DNA from: Protonemura montana
Lineage: Eukaryota; Arthropoda; Insecta; Plecoptera; Nemouridae
Direction of reading: 5' to 3'
DNA: 64,000 bases
NCBI GenBank assembly: GCA_947568835.1
Contig: OX387602.1
Location: forward strand, 32,398,242 to 32,462,241
In this document: positions 10,501 to 22,955 of the stretch, piece after piece
Layout: every line of letters begins with the position of its first letter
Position numbering within the stretch: the first letter of the stretch is position 1
Translations under genes and position numbers: made by a program
Notes under the pieces: generated by a model
Database searches by the model: none
Told to the model about the DNA's origin: nothing
What the model saw: only the letters and a program-made list of their open reading frames with translations

Positions 10501-12265
10501 AATTTCAAGGGGAGTTGTATGCACGCCCCTGTTTTTCTCTCAGGTCAACACTAGGGGTCAAAACTAGTTCTAGCAACTAAAATGCTAATTGTATGGAAAA
10601 TCTAATTAGCCTATCGTGTTCGGGGGTGCAAACAACCCCTTAGATTACAGTACAGGCGAATCTTCAAAAATCAAGAAAAACGTAAGGGGTTAGTCCATTG
10701 ATTTTTCAATATTTTTTGAGTGGAATTTCAAGTGATGGATTTTGACCCACGAGGGGTGTCAACAGGGGTGAAATTTCAAGGGGAGTCAAACGCACCCCTC
10801 AGATTTTGTCTCCGATTAATATTAAGGGAGTTATTCAAGTTTTAATGTTTAAAATCAATATAGTGGCTAAAGTATGAGACTAACGCAAAATCTAATTAGC
10901 CCATCGTGTTCGGGGGTGCAAACTACCCCTTAGACCACAGTATAAGCGAATCTTCAAAAATCAAGAAAAAACGTAAGGGGTTAGTCCATTGATTTTTTCA
11001 ATATTTTTTGAGTGGAAATTTAAGTGACGGATTTTGACCCGCGGGGGTGTCAACAGGGGTGAAATTTCAAGGGGAGTCAAGTACACCCCTCTGTTTTTGT
11101 CTCAGATTAAAACTAGGGGAGTTATTTGCGTTTTAAACTTAAAAATAGTTCTAGCGACTAAACTGCTAATTGTATGGAAAATCTGAATAGCCCATCGTGT
11201 TCGGGGGAGCAAACAACCCCTTAGATTACAGTATGGGCGAATCTTCAAAAATCAAGAAAAAACGTAAGGGGTTAGTCCATTGATTTTTTCAATATTTTTT
11301 GAGTGGAATTTCAAGTGATGGATTTTGACCCGCGAGGGGTGTCAACAGGGGTGAAATTTTAAGGGAAGTCAAATGCACATCTCAGATTTTGTCTCCAATT
11401 AATATTAAGGGAGTTATTCAAGTTTTAATGTTTAAAATCAATATAGTGGCTAAAGTATGAGACTAACGCAAAATCTAATTAGCCCATCGTGTTCGGGGGT
11501 GCAAACTACCCCTTAGACCACAGTATGGGCGAATCTTCAAAATTCAACAAAGAACGTAAGGGGTTAGTCCATTGATTTTTCAATATTTTTCGAGTGGAAT
11601 TTCAAGTGACGGATTTTGACCCGCGAGGGGTGTCAACAGGAGTGAAATTTCAAGGGAAGTCGAATGCACCCCTCAGATTTTGTCACCGATTAATATTAAG
11701 GAAGTTATTTAAGTTTTAATGTTTAAAATCAATATAGTGGCTAAAGTATAAGGCTGACGCATAATCTCATTAGCCCATCGTGTTCGGGGGTGCAAACTAC
11801 TCCTTAGACCATAGTATGAGCGAATCTTCAAAAATCAAGAAAAAACGTAAGGGGTTAGTCCATTGATTTTTTCAATATTTTTTGAGTGGAATTTCAAGTG
11901 ATGGATTTTGACCCGCGAGGGGTGTCAACAGGGGTGAAATTTCAAGGGAAGTCAAATGCACATCTCAGATTTTGTCTCCGATTAATATTAAGGAAGTTAT
12001 TTAAGTTTTAATGTTTAAAATCAATATAGTGGCTAAAGTATAAGGCTGACGCATAATCTCATTAGCCCATCGTGTTCGGGGGTGCAAACTACTCCTTAGA
12101 CCATAGTATGAGCGAATCTTCAAAAATCAAGAAAAAACGTAAGGGGTTAGTCCATTGATTTTTTCAATATTTTTCTAGTGGAAATTCAAGTCACGGATTT
12201 TGACCCTTGAAGGAAGTCAACAGGGGTAGAATTTCAAGGGGAGTCAAATGCACGCCCCCGTTCTT
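10500..12265. repeat. Satellite of about 290-bp units, six copies
   Basis: The phrase ccatcgtgttcggggg recurs at about 10612, 10901, 11192, 11484, 11775 and 12067, and taaggggttagtccattga recurs once per unit. Units 5 and 6 are most alike, and units alternate between two variants, which suggests duplication of a dimer. Each unit is rich in short G runs and has no long open frame. Confidence 0.95.
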
Positions 12266-12529
12266 ACCTACGATGGAAACTTACCCCGTGTTTCTTGATT
12301 TTCTTCTGATAATCTGAGTTCATTGACCCCAACGCCTGCACCATCAGCAGCACATCAGCGCACACGTGTACGATGGGTTGCCTACCCATCAGGATTCACA
12401 AATAAATATTACCGTCAGAAATTATTTATTTACATCTCGTTTTATTTCACAACAAACTCTAACAATCATTTGTTTTTACACTGCAGCCAACTCCATTGTT
12501 TAACAATATCTTATTTCCCCTCAATATCA

Positions 12530-13375
12530 TCGTGTCCCGGTGGCTCATTGCAGAAGTTGCTTCATGAGATCGTCGTCCCGTGGCCTCGGGTTCGATTCCC
12601 GGCCGATCCGCTTTTTGTTTATCAGAGAATATAGAATTGATTTTCAGTGATTGACACCACATGTTTGTTAATAAATCCATCCTGATTGCATGAGTCTATG
12701 TGGCCGAGTGGGATGTTCGTCATCTTCGGTACGAGGTGTCGCCAGTTCGATCCCCGACGCATCCGACAGCAAAGCTACGTCACAAGGTAAGTAACAAATA
12801 GTGCGTGTGTGTGCGTATGTGCGTGTTCATATGTCATCTATATGACATCCATCTCTCGTCAGTTTCATCGAGATCATCATGTGACAATTCTAAAACGTCG
12901 ATTCGTATGCACGGCTTGTTGGGTTGCAATCTTCATCAGCGAATAACAATCTCAGAGTGAATGAATTCACTGATCTGCTTTTTGTTCTTCAAGTCGCGAC
13001 TGTAATTCATTACAAAAGATAAATTGCATCTAATGTTGACTAATAAATCCCCATCATATCAAGTGTCCATGTAGCTCAGTGGTATGGTCTACATCTGCAG
13101 TTGGAAGGGTTCGGGGTTCGATCCCCGACACCTTCATGTTTTGTTTTCTGCAACACCTCATTAAAAATATATTTACATTGAAGGGGAACTCGAAAAAAAT
13201 AATGAGAAGTATTTCAGTGAAGTTTTTTTTTTTTTACTAAGTCCAAAGTGGCTCATATACAAGTTAAACCACTAGGTTATTATCAGGGCAGCGTGGCTCA
13301 ATGGTAACGTGCTGGCTTCAGTGCTGCACACAGATTTATATTCCCGGGTTCGAATCCGGTCAAAACTAGGTTTTG
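12530..13375 (+). tRNA. Cluster of four tRNA-like sequences (probably pseudogenes or SINE heads)
   Basis: Four stretches carry a D-arm/A-box-like block followed at the right distance by a T-arm/B-box-like block. They are 12534-12609 (tggctcattgc; ggttcgattcc), 12694-12765 (tggccgagtgg; agttcgatccc), 13065-13135 (tagctcagtgg; ggttcgatccc) and 13289-13370 (tggctcaatgg; ggttcgaatcc). None folds into a clean cloverleaf by hand: the acceptor stems pair poorly and the T-stems have mismatches. I give no anticodon. Poly-T follows the fourth at 13390-13425. Functional tRNA genes are unlikely but not excluded. Confidence 0.4.
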
Positions 13376-13385
13376 GTTCCAGTTT

Positions 13386-13425
<40 letters not shown>

Positions 13426-13999
13426 CGCGGACAGAATAAAGGGGGTAAGTGATTTTAAATAAAAGTGAAACAGTTTGTAAAAATATTTGTTTTTATTGCA
13501 AGTTGTTGCGTTACATTTCATCAACGTGAGTCAACACGTTGACGTAAGATGTGAAAAGAGCACACGGGTAATAAGCAGGTGAAACGTAACGTATCAAGGT
13601 GCCTCGTACAACAATATGTTGCCCTTGCGGCTGCAAGCAGAGATAGTTTTAAATATGAAGTAAACAATTTTATGATTACACATTGTTTTTACAATACTGA
13701 CGAATTTAAAAATTTTAAAGAATGTGAATGTAAATGCGAGGAATGTTCAAAAACCGAACTATTATTATTTGTGGTGTTTAACGACGCACTATTGCGATGG
13801 TTTTTATCAATTAACAATTTTTAATGCTTGTGATATCAACAATATTGTAATTACGCAAAGGGCCGGCACCGAGGTGCAATAAAATGTATTGTAATAAATA
13901 AACACGGAGTTGAATCGACTGGAAAGTAAGACTTTCAAACATACACAATCATACACGAGTCTGAAACCCTGTAGTTTAATAAATCTCTATGGGGAGAGA

Positions 14000-14275
14000 C
14001 GTGGGAAGTTGGAAGATGGATTGGCAAGACTCTGAGAGAAGAGAACCACTGGAGGTTGTAGATTACATTTTCTGATTCGATGTCAAGATTTAGATGTGGT
14101 AAAGCTTAAACTAGGTAATTGTTATAATTTTGTGTGGTTCTTTTGTTATTGGAAAATTGTCAGGACTGCTCTTACCCTTGATAAAGTAACAGGTACAAGT
14201 TACGAAACGTTGGGAAATTCAGTTGTTCTTCACTTAGCATTGAAAACCCAGTTGAAATAGTTTTTGTTAAATTGT
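14000..14275 (+). repeat. Dispersed repeat with hammerhead-like core, long copy
   Basis: It runs from gggaagttggaagatggat through ttgtagattacattttctga to the hammerhead-like core and the tgaaatag tail. It is the plus-strand counterpart of 26775-27105, which shows that the family is at least about 280 bp long. Confidence 0.8.
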
Positions 14276-14843
14276 CAGCTGTTTGTTTTACAGTTTTGTG
14301 TCCGGTGAATATTTGACAGATGAATACAAGCTCGTAACATAGGACCACCCTTGACCTTGACCGACTTGGAATTTCATGAAATTGAATTATTAATGAATTA
14401 AGGTTGAAATTGAGGCGTATTCAGCCCCTGCGTGCGTATCACCGTCACATTATAAGATACATTGTCTAGGGCTGTAAAATACACTTTTACTCAAACTAAC
14501 ATTCTTTAAAAAAATGCCGAATATCATGAAATTCCAAGTTGGTCGAGGTCAGAATTAATTTCAAGTAACTGCCTCCCATGTCACATGGAACGACCAAAAT
14601 GTGAAAAAAGTCTCTCAAAGTAACACGACATTGTACGATTGTTTTCAACCTTGATAAAATAACAGGTGCAAGTTACGAAATGTTGGAAAAACAAGTTGTT
14701 CTTTTGTTTGCATTCAAAACCCAGTTTAACATTTCAGTCATGCGATGATTTTGATTGGAAGAAGCTGAACAAACAGCTGACTGTCTCCTGAGATCACCGT
14801 CACAGTGGATCGATATTTCCCGGCGATGAAATAGAAACCTTGA

Positions 14844-15901
14844 TTATCTCAGCGAGCGACGGAAAGTTGACGACGCGGCCGAGTTCTCCTCGCCGATGTC
14901 GCTAGGGTCAGGGACACCAACCTGCAAAACAAGGGAAGTATTTAGTACGCGCCAGGATAGCCAACTGTGCAAGACGTGGCAGACATGAGATTGCAAAGAT
15001 GGATGTGAAATTCAGCAGCGTTCAAGAACTCACCTGTTGCATACGACAGGCTTCCTCGAAGGTCAAGGGTCGGGCTCCGTATCTTGGCAACCAACGACAG
15101 CAATCTGAAAACAAAAAGCAGTCGCTAAAGAATCTGAAAGTTTGCCCGATTCAAAGCAAAGTACAAAGTCATCGATGCAAAGTTTTAATTCCGGTTCTTT
15201 TTTCAATTGTTATGGCAGACTCGGCATTGTCCGGTTAGAACAGGCTAAAAGCTGGGACAAACGCAATCACATTCAAATCAATTATTTAAAAAGTAAAACA
15301 GAAATTAAAACCAAACAATCATAATTTGATCTCATTCTCTGCTAGAAAAACTAAACAGTAAGCCTGTAAAACATACCTGGCATGCACTCTTATAGGCAGT
15401 GCATTCGACTGGACAGTAAGCCTGTAAAACATACCTGGCATGCACTCTTATAGGCAGTGCATTCGACTGGACAGTAAGCCTGTAAAACATACCTGGCATG
15501 CACTCTTATAGGCAGTGCATTCGACTGGACAGTAAGCCTGTAAAACATACCTGGCATGCACTCTTATAGGCAGTGCATTCGACTGGACAGTAAGCTTGTA
15601 AAACATTATATTATATAACCTTACCACTATTGCATAACTGAACAATTGTAAGAGAAACTTAAATAAATAAATAAACATACCTGGCATGCACTACAATAGC
15701 TACTAAATGCACGTTGATGTATTTATTCTGTGTTTTAAAACCTGGCAATCACACGTTTTATTTCCAATATAGTCTAGACTTTGTCTAAAATTTGTTTCAA
15801 AATGTATGCTCTAGAAATTCCCAAGCAATGTAGGAAACAGTGACAAATGGTGAAGTCTTGAGGTCAAGCTTTGCTCTGATTTGCTCACCTTCAATAGACA
15901 T
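14844..15901 (-). CDS. Spliced small protein of 53 residues, unknown function
   Basis: Three coding segments join in phase on the minus strand: 15901-15889 (ATG, then four codons and one base), 15104-15034 and 14921-14844 (TAA stop). They total 162 nt, exactly 54 codons. The junctions have good signals: GAAG|GTGAGC, TTTCAG|ATTGC, CAACAG|GTGAGT and TTTTGCAG|GTTGG. The protein has a Cys pair and aromatic N-terminus (MSIEDCCRWLPRYG), a FEEACRMQQ helix-like stretch, and a short polar C-terminus ending RRSLR. I see no signal peptide or membrane segment. I do not recognise the family. It follows syntenin on the same strand but is separated by about 2.8 kb. Non-coding upstream exons are listed separately. 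A long non-coding RNA that happens to contain this frame is the alternative. Confidence 0.5.
15361..15606. repeat. 58-bp tandem repeat carrying splice-site-like ends, four copies
   Basis: Units start at 15361, 15419, 15477 and 15535, with a partial fifth. On the minus strand each contains TTTTACAG, then 45 nt that stay open in one frame, then CCAG|GTATGT. It therefore looks like a repeated mini-exon, but copies are separated by only 13 nt. The array lies in an intron of the small-protein gene. Confidence 0.85.
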
Positions 15902-16071
15902 CGTCGCAAACTTTGTTGAAGGAAACCCAGCGAGAATCTTTCAAGTCGATCGTTAGCAAGCACAGGCCTCCAGCAGCAAGTGACAGCAATCTAGAAAGAA
16001 AGATGACAGTGACAGTGAAGATTTCATGACAGTTCCTCATGAGGGCAGTTGTTGTAATAAATTCAACTAAC

Positions 16072-16701
16072 CTTGTGTCAAGTCGTCTTGAAAACAGTCG
16101 CAAGGGAATGTGCAGTTCCCCAAGACAACAATATGACAATCTGGTGACAGAAGCCATCATTGGGCCGGGTTTTCTGTAATAAAGGTGATCAAAAAATTAA
16201 TACCAATCCAATAATTGCATCTGGTGAATTACAGGCAATTTTATAAAACATAAAAAGAGCATTTTTAGCAGGCATATCAGCAGATGGACACAAATATAAG
16301 TTAATAGGAGGAAATCTGGAAAAGATTGGGATAGGGAATTTAAAAAAGATATGTTAAAGATGGGAAGAGGATTACTGATTAAGTGACAAAGAATGTAAGG
16401 AGTTTTAGGAAATGGAAATAAGGTATCTTATAAGCAGTCTGAAGCTTGGCAGCCTTCAATAATGCATTACATTCAGCGTTAAGTCAGAAAGACAGGCAGT
16501 TACTGAACTACTTTGATAGACAGAAATTCCAGATAAAACAGTCAAATATAGCAAAGAAACATACCAGTAGAGGTCTGCACTTCCATAGCCTAGTGACCAT
16601 GTGGCCGTTGCAATCAATCCTCTCGAACTGGTCGCCTTTTTCCGTACAAAGATGACTTGCTCCATTGATGAGTTCATGCTTCAATCGTCATCAGCAGTAT
16701 T
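16072..16701 (-). other. Candidate non-coding 5' exons of the small-protein gene
   Basis: Two exon-like stretches have convincing signals on the minus strand: 16701-16565 (CTTCTAG|AATAC to CTACTG|GTATGT) and 16173-16072 (TTACAG|AAAAC to CAAG|GTTAGT). The coding-start exon 15990-15889 follows, also with a good acceptor. All three frames of 16701-16565 meet a stop near its 5' end, so it would be untranslated. Confidence 0.35.
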
Positions 16702-18733
16702 CTAGAAGCAAAACAACGCCTAATTAAAACTGGGAAAGCTACGCACGGGTTTATGAAACGAAGCCAAGGGTCCGATCGTTTTACAGTATCACAAAATTCT
16801 GATTCGTTAACAGTGGCTTAGAACACCCTCGTCTGGCAAGGAATATATTTCTAAATGCAAAATAAACGAGATATAGGCCATAACTGTTACCTTAACCAAA
16901 CAAGGTTGAATACCGGCAAATTTAGGTGACTTCCCAAACCAAGGGTTATATTGCTATTTTCATATGCAGAAAACCCTGAAAGAAAATATTTAAAAAATGC
17001 TATGAATTCCATTTCCTATTGAAGTTTCCATGAATGTTAAACCATAGAAAAAGGTTTAAAGAAAAGGAAGTAAAACGTGCTCTACAAGTTGAGGTAGCGT
17101 GAGATAAGCTCTCGGAGGCACCCTGTCAAGCAAAGACCCTGTCAAGGTAACATGCAGGGCCTTTAACTATAAAAGAAAAAAAATCACGCACGCCATTTCT
17201 CAGCAAAGATATACAGCAATAAAATACTTGTGTTTGGGTAAATTGTAGTGTGTAATTACTATGAGAAAACTTACAGAGCGTTTACCTAGGTCTCTGGAAG
17301 AATAAAAACAGGGGTTAAGAAATACCGTTAGGCATGAAATAAAAAATCCTTTAACCCAGTCGCAATTTTTTCTATGATTTGACTGACTGACCGGCCACTT
17401 ACTTGGCAAACTAGACTACTAACTACTCTACTTACTTCTAGTGAAAAAAACCTCATCATCAGTCGCTGCTGCTGCTGGGAAACCTGATCATATCTTTGCA
17501 CAAAAACCGTTTTACAGCAGAAAAGAAACTCATAATTAACGCAACAGATGTTAAGCACATGCAAGTCGAGCCTGCCGACGTCAAGCTGTTAAAGGAGCCT
17601 ACTTCACATCGGTCCAACAGAGCTGCCAATTGCAACTTTACTTGCATGCCGCGCCATTTAACAATACTTGTACATTTTCAAACATTAATTGAAATATCGA
17701 TAAATAACTACAACGCAAATCATACAAAACTTTTAAAACTAAAACTAGATGCATAACTGAAATCTTTGACAACCGCTTGAAGTTATAGTTGTATTTGCAC
17801 AATGTTTAAATACTTCAAGTGTTTCACGAAAACATTCATCGTTCCAGTTTCTAAACAAATTCATCATACAACAGGATTCAGCTTGGCACTGTTTCAACGA
17901 ATTGGATAGTTTTGTCTTTACTCCTTTCCAAAATAATTCAATGTTGTTCCAGTTCTGTTTTCATACAAATCAATGAATATATCAATGGACCCTACAGCTT
18001 GACATGAGGTAAAATACTCTACAAATTTTTAAATCACAACAAAACGCCTACATCGGGCCGGTTATTAACTGTTGAGTGTTTTACCCATCGAATTAAAGAA
18101 CAAATTTAGCCTCCAGGATCTACCAGCATTAAAATCTATATTAAAAAAATGACAGGTAGATAAATGTTTTTATTCTATTGACGATTACTTGGCAAAGGCC
18201 GGAAATGATTGATATTCTTGTTATATTCCTAAAATGTATTCTAACATTTGTCTTGTATTTTAAATTTGTACCTACTTTGTGATGCAGCAAATGTGTGCTG
18301 TATTGATTTAACACAGTCTTATATCAACCTTGATCTCAGGACAATAACATGTATTATTATTAATTGTAACAGTATTCTACCTCCAATAGCACATTTCCAC
18401 TCCTAATAATACTTAACTGCATTTAAACAATCACTATTAACGCATTTAGCAAACAAAATATTACACTCTTTATATGAAGGTTCTGGTAATGGTTGTGAAA
18501 AGATTCAAGTAATATTTATATTTTCATATATATTTGTTATATTAAAGGTAGTCGTTGACTAAAGCAGAACATATAAAAAATGGCAACAAAACAAGCACAA
18601 TAATAATACCACTCAACGATAATACGCTGGCAGAATGTTAATAAAAAATTAGGCAAGAAAGCAACGAAGAATGGATTGTTATTTGGAGTGAATACACAAC
18701 AAAGAGAGATGGAAGTCCTCGGCTTCGTTGTTC
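16702..18733. other. Non-coding stretch between the small-protein gene and syntenin
   Basis: Short reading frames occur, such as one at 17459-17647 on the minus strand, but none matches anything I know or has supporting splice structure. The part just below 18734 should hold the syntenin 3' UTR. Confidence 0.3.
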
Positions 18734-21700
18734 TCAGACTGGGATTGAGTGGTCCATGGATCCTCGGAGGAGGCTGACGTTCATCCTGCAAGAACAAAGA
18801 GATCACAATCAACATCACATTTCCAGGACAAGTGTTTTGAAGATGATTTCATCAACGCTGTTTAAAATTCTCTTCATCGCCGTATGTGATTGAATTCAAT
18901 CGGCGCAGTAATTTGTTTAAAACAATGATATTTTAATAATTGCAAACCAAGAAACTATGACAACACACGAAGAACAAGAATAAAATAGTTTTCAACAATG
19001 TGTTTGCTTCGAAACGGAATATTTGGTGACTTGGAAATACAAACAAAATATCAATGTGACTTCTTACTCTGACCTCCAAATGACAGTTGAAAAGTTAAAC
19101 CCCGGTCTTCCAGGTTCAAATATTAAACAATGATTTGAACAGAGAGAAAATAGTGACGGATGCTAAATTACATTTCTTTTATCTGACAGAACAAAGTCTT
19201 CCTGAATCATCAACAAATTCAAATTTAAATTTACATATTTTTTGTGTATTTATTTAAAAATTCTCTTTGAAATCTTTCAAATCAGCTAAACAGGTCTAAA
19301 AACGTTTCTTCTCAAAATCAATAAAAAAAAAGATATTGAACCACAGATGAAATCTTATTTAAATTGCAAACGCTTGCAATGCTCGGGGTATTTTATTATT
19401 ATTAACACTAAAACCGTCTCAAAAATGAGTAATAATTAGTCAAATTAGTAATAAAATATCGTTCCCAAAGAAAACAATGAAAGGGTGAAGCTGAATTGAT
19501 TCCGTCGTTGAATAACAAGCGATGAAGTTTGTGTCAACTTACTTTTTGACCATGTGTTCGTAGACAAAGGTTGGTATGACTGTCACCGTGACGACAGCGT
19601 CAGATCGTTCTATGATCGCGGTGATCTCCTTGTCCTTGATCCCGACAACGTTCTGTCCGTCGACCTCCAATAGATGATGTTCTGTCAGCAAACCGTTGCG
19701 AGCTGCCGAGGAATCTTTCACCAAGCCAACGATCGCTCCGTTCTTGAAGCTGAAGCCGATGTGACCAGCAGAGTCTTTGTGCAGCGTTACCGTCCGTTCA
19801 AACGGCCTGCGAACATGAAACTATAATGTCATTCACGGAGCCTCAACTTATTTGTAGCTAACAAAAACTATTTCAACTGGGTTTTCAATGCTAAGTGAAG
19901 GACAACTGAATTTCCCAACGTTTCGTAACTTGTACCTGTTACTTTATCAAGGGTAAGAGCAGTCCTGACAATTTTCCAATAACAAAAGAACCACATAACA
20001 TTTTTATTTATATTTTGTTATTGGAAAATTGTCAAGACCCAGTTGAAATAGTTTTTGTTAACAGTCAAGGCTGCAGAGAAAGTTCAAATGCTAAACTGTC
20101 AGCAGCAAAGATGGCTGCCAAATGACTGTTTACCAAAACATATAAAGAATCCTCACAAGTCACAGTTATTCATCAGTTATTCCTCGAAGATTACTCGGAT
20201 TTGAGACTGATTTACGCTAAATTAATCTTTATTCCTGACAACTTGAACGATTTGCGCAATGTTACGATGTGTTCTTCAGTTTTGCTCCGCGTCCAAGAGG
20301 TTTGCGGCCCTAAAAAAAGGTCTCACGTATCGGGTATCGTAAAATCAAACCTAAAAACAACAACTTAACAATTCACGAAGGTCAACAAATCATCACCTGT
20401 CCCGCACGACCACGCTGATGCCGTTGACGGGACTCTTGCGGAAGAGATCGTGGACCTTGTCCATCGTGAACCCGGCGACCACGACGCTGTTGACCTGGAG
20501 GATCTGGTCTCCGAATCGCAGACCTGCCAGCGCAGCGGGTGAAGACTTGCTGACCAGGCACACGAAGACTCCGTTGTTGATGGCCTGGACACGAACCCCG
20601 ACCTTCCCCGACCCATCCTTGCAGATCGTTAGCTGCAAGAAGTCAACGAAGTCAAGCTAGGGGCACACCCAACCTTGCCCAAACCATTCTTTAATTCATT
20701 GAGTGATTTCCTTTATTGGGTTTATTGAGTTTTGGGGCCGGGACCACGAGAATGGCGTAGACCGGGGTATAAAGCACTTGGGATTCTTTCCTTACCATGT
20801 CATTACATTTTGATTGTATGTCTGCGTTTTTTTGAGACGGGTGGTAAGACAAGGGGTTGCCTCAAATTGTATCCACAAGTTTTGCAGGCTTAAAATGACT
20901 TAAAATAGCGTTGAACAGGCAGGCAACAAACTACAGTCCGCGATAAGGGAGGCAAAAACTGACGTTAAATACTTCGAGAAACAACTCAAATCATAAACAA
21001 TTTTTATAGTTTAGACTAATTCTTGAAGGTTTAATGTAAATTAATCTTGTATAATATGTGATGATTTTAAAGTGCTGGACCGGATTTACACAGACAAGCT
21101 TTGAATACTTGGATTGTAAAATTAAATAACAAATAAATAAAAATAAAAACATATAAATCCTCTCAAGAATTATATGTCCACGTAGTTTGACTGGTAAAGT
21201 CACCATCTACAACAAGTAAGGATCAATGTTTGCATCCGTGTTTGACTAATAATTTGTAAGAAATTATTAGTGTCTCTAATAATAAAATACACTTTGCATC
21301 CATTTGCAATTTAAATTCAGATAACATATTGATTTCATCTTTAATCATCTGCTCTAGTGATGGTCATTTTAAAACATATACCCCTCGAATACCAATTAAC
21401 AATTTATAGCTTGGTTGATGTCTTAACGAAATCCAATTACTTTGGTGAGAATGTTCGTTACGTACCTCGCGAATACCGTGCGTTACTTGAGCTCTTTGCA
21501 GGCCGACAGATTGGCCGGAAAGTGGAGCTACCATCCCAGCGAGCGGGCCGGTTCTTGCTTGCTCAGCCAGAGCACTCTGTCGTCAATACAAGACAATATA
21601 ATCAATCTCACTTTGAACCAATGTGCTTGGCAAGAAAACAATCTAAAGGTACGAGTAATAAAGGTTGTCTTACCGGTTGAGGAATGGCAACGGCAAAGTT

Positions 21701-22110
21701 GCGAGAAATCATCTCCTCGGTGAGTTCAAGTCCCATGTATTCGTTCAGTTCTGGGTAGAGCAGGTTGGCATGTTCTACAGGAGCGTTTGGCATGGGTTGA
21801 TGGACCAACGGGTAAGGCAACTGCGCCTGAACATTCGGAGCTGCGTTTAATGCGGCCTGCTGGTCGTATGATTGTTGAGCCTGCAAGGAATTAAGTATCA
21901 ATCACGTAATGTAAATACTTGATATATTTCGCACCAAACTCTGACTGAAATCATGATTATACCAGATCGTGCATATTTCATTGACATAATTCCCGTTCTC
22001 GCCTTTTGGCCAATGTCACAAGGGATATTAATTTTCATCAGACCTATTAATTTACTCACCCTAGTCAACTGGTCGATTTTCATATCCTCCAATGATGGGT
22101 ACAGAGACAT
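18734..22110 (-). CDS. SDCBP: Syntenin, tandem-PDZ adaptor of syndecans and exosome formation
   Basis: Syntenin binds C-terminal tails of syndecans and other membrane proteins through two PDZ domains and works in endosome sorting with ALIX. Six exons join in phase: 22110-22060, 21880-21674, 21576-21466, 20632-20397, 19806-19543 and 18785-18734, giving 306 residues. The start [13 protein letters not shown] matches the conserved family N-terminus. The N-terminal region has the [16 protein letters not shown] segment typical of the ALIX-binding part. PDZ1 is in the fourth exon ([18 protein letters not shown]) and PDZ2 in the fifth ([39 protein letters not shown]). The C-terminus ends DHSIPV where vertebrates have DHTIPEV. 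Introns carry a MITE copy, a SINE fragment and a hammerhead-like repeat. It is head-to-head with TP53I13. Identity is firm. Confidence 0.96.
18845..19225. repeat. MITE-like repeat, truncated copy in the last SDCBP intron
   Basis: Closely similar to 3349-3740, including cttggaaatacaaacaaaat and ccccggtcttccaggttc. The terminal inverted repeats are degraded. Confidence 0.75.
19345..19435 (-). repeat. tRNA-derived SINE tail fragment
   Basis: It contains gatgaaatcttatttaaa, the palindromic caaacgcttgcaatg block and a start of the accgtctca block. The tRNA-like head is absent. Confidence 0.7.
19857..20060 (-). repeat. Dispersed repeat with hammerhead-like core, minus-strand copy
   Basis: Reverse complement of the family at 5625-5762. 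A short part of the end is duplicated at about 20010-20060. It lies in the SDCBP intron between the two PDZ exons. Confidence 0.8.
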
Positions 22111-22955
22111 GTTTGCTGATGGTTTGTAGAAGTAAGTTTTGGAGAGAATCTAACGAGGAAGCACACTTCGAATCCCAGCAAATTGTTCAGTAGCTGTTTG
22201 ATGAGAAATCTGTAATTACGACGAATTAGCACAGGTTTAGGTGGAGACGATGGCAACGTCGAACTAGAAACAACTCTTTGATTATGTGACGAGCTAAGCT
22301 TTGTGATTCATTGCGTTGACGTTTGTCACATGACGAGAGCCTGGCAGATAGCTATGCAATCAAGGTTACCGCGTGCGCATGCGTTCAAGCAGAACTATTA
22401 CGACTGGACACCCCTGACTGCCCCAGGCCATGCTGCTGTGACATTTGCATCGGATCAAATGTCAGATTTGAATCGAATCGATTTCAGCTCTCGCGCGGAT
22501 TTGGATGTGTTGACACGTCCTCGGGGGGACTAAATAGAGCGTCGCGACGCCACAGAGCTGGCTCCTAGATTCCCAGACCTTCGTCCTTGTTGACACTTTG
22601 AAGCTGTGCCTCAGCTCGCAATCTCAGCCGGAATATCTTAGCTGTCTTCTCAAGAAATTAAAATGAGATAATGGTCCTAGGACAAGTGCAATCATGAGTT
22701 AAAAAAAAATTAGCTGCCCTAATTTTCGTGACATATTGGTAAGTACCGGCAGAGAAATATTGCTAAAGAACTAAATGTGATGTGATCTTTCAAAGCCCCT
22801 GTCCAGCCAATGTTTTGTGGAAATTTAATCGATCATGGGACATCAAATCTTTCATCCATACATCCAAAGTCCATTTGAAGAACATCCATTCGAAGAAGAG
22901 AAATAGTTAATAATAATTTATGTGGATTTATTTTAGTATCTGAAGGTCTGGCAAG
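22111..22955. promoter_or_regulatory. Divergent promoter region of SDCBP and TP53I13
   Basis: The start codons of the two genes are 845 bp apart and point away from each other. The interval contains an NRF-1-like palindrome tgcgcatgcgtt at 22374-22385 and a CLEAR/E-box-like gtcacatgac at 22325-22334. Transcription starts cannot be seen. Confidence 0.5.

Noticed and set aside
16456-16677. 73-codon frame as a coding exon of the small-protein gene
   Set aside because: Splicing from its donor gives an immediate stop with each possible downstream acceptor, so the exon fits better as untranslated.
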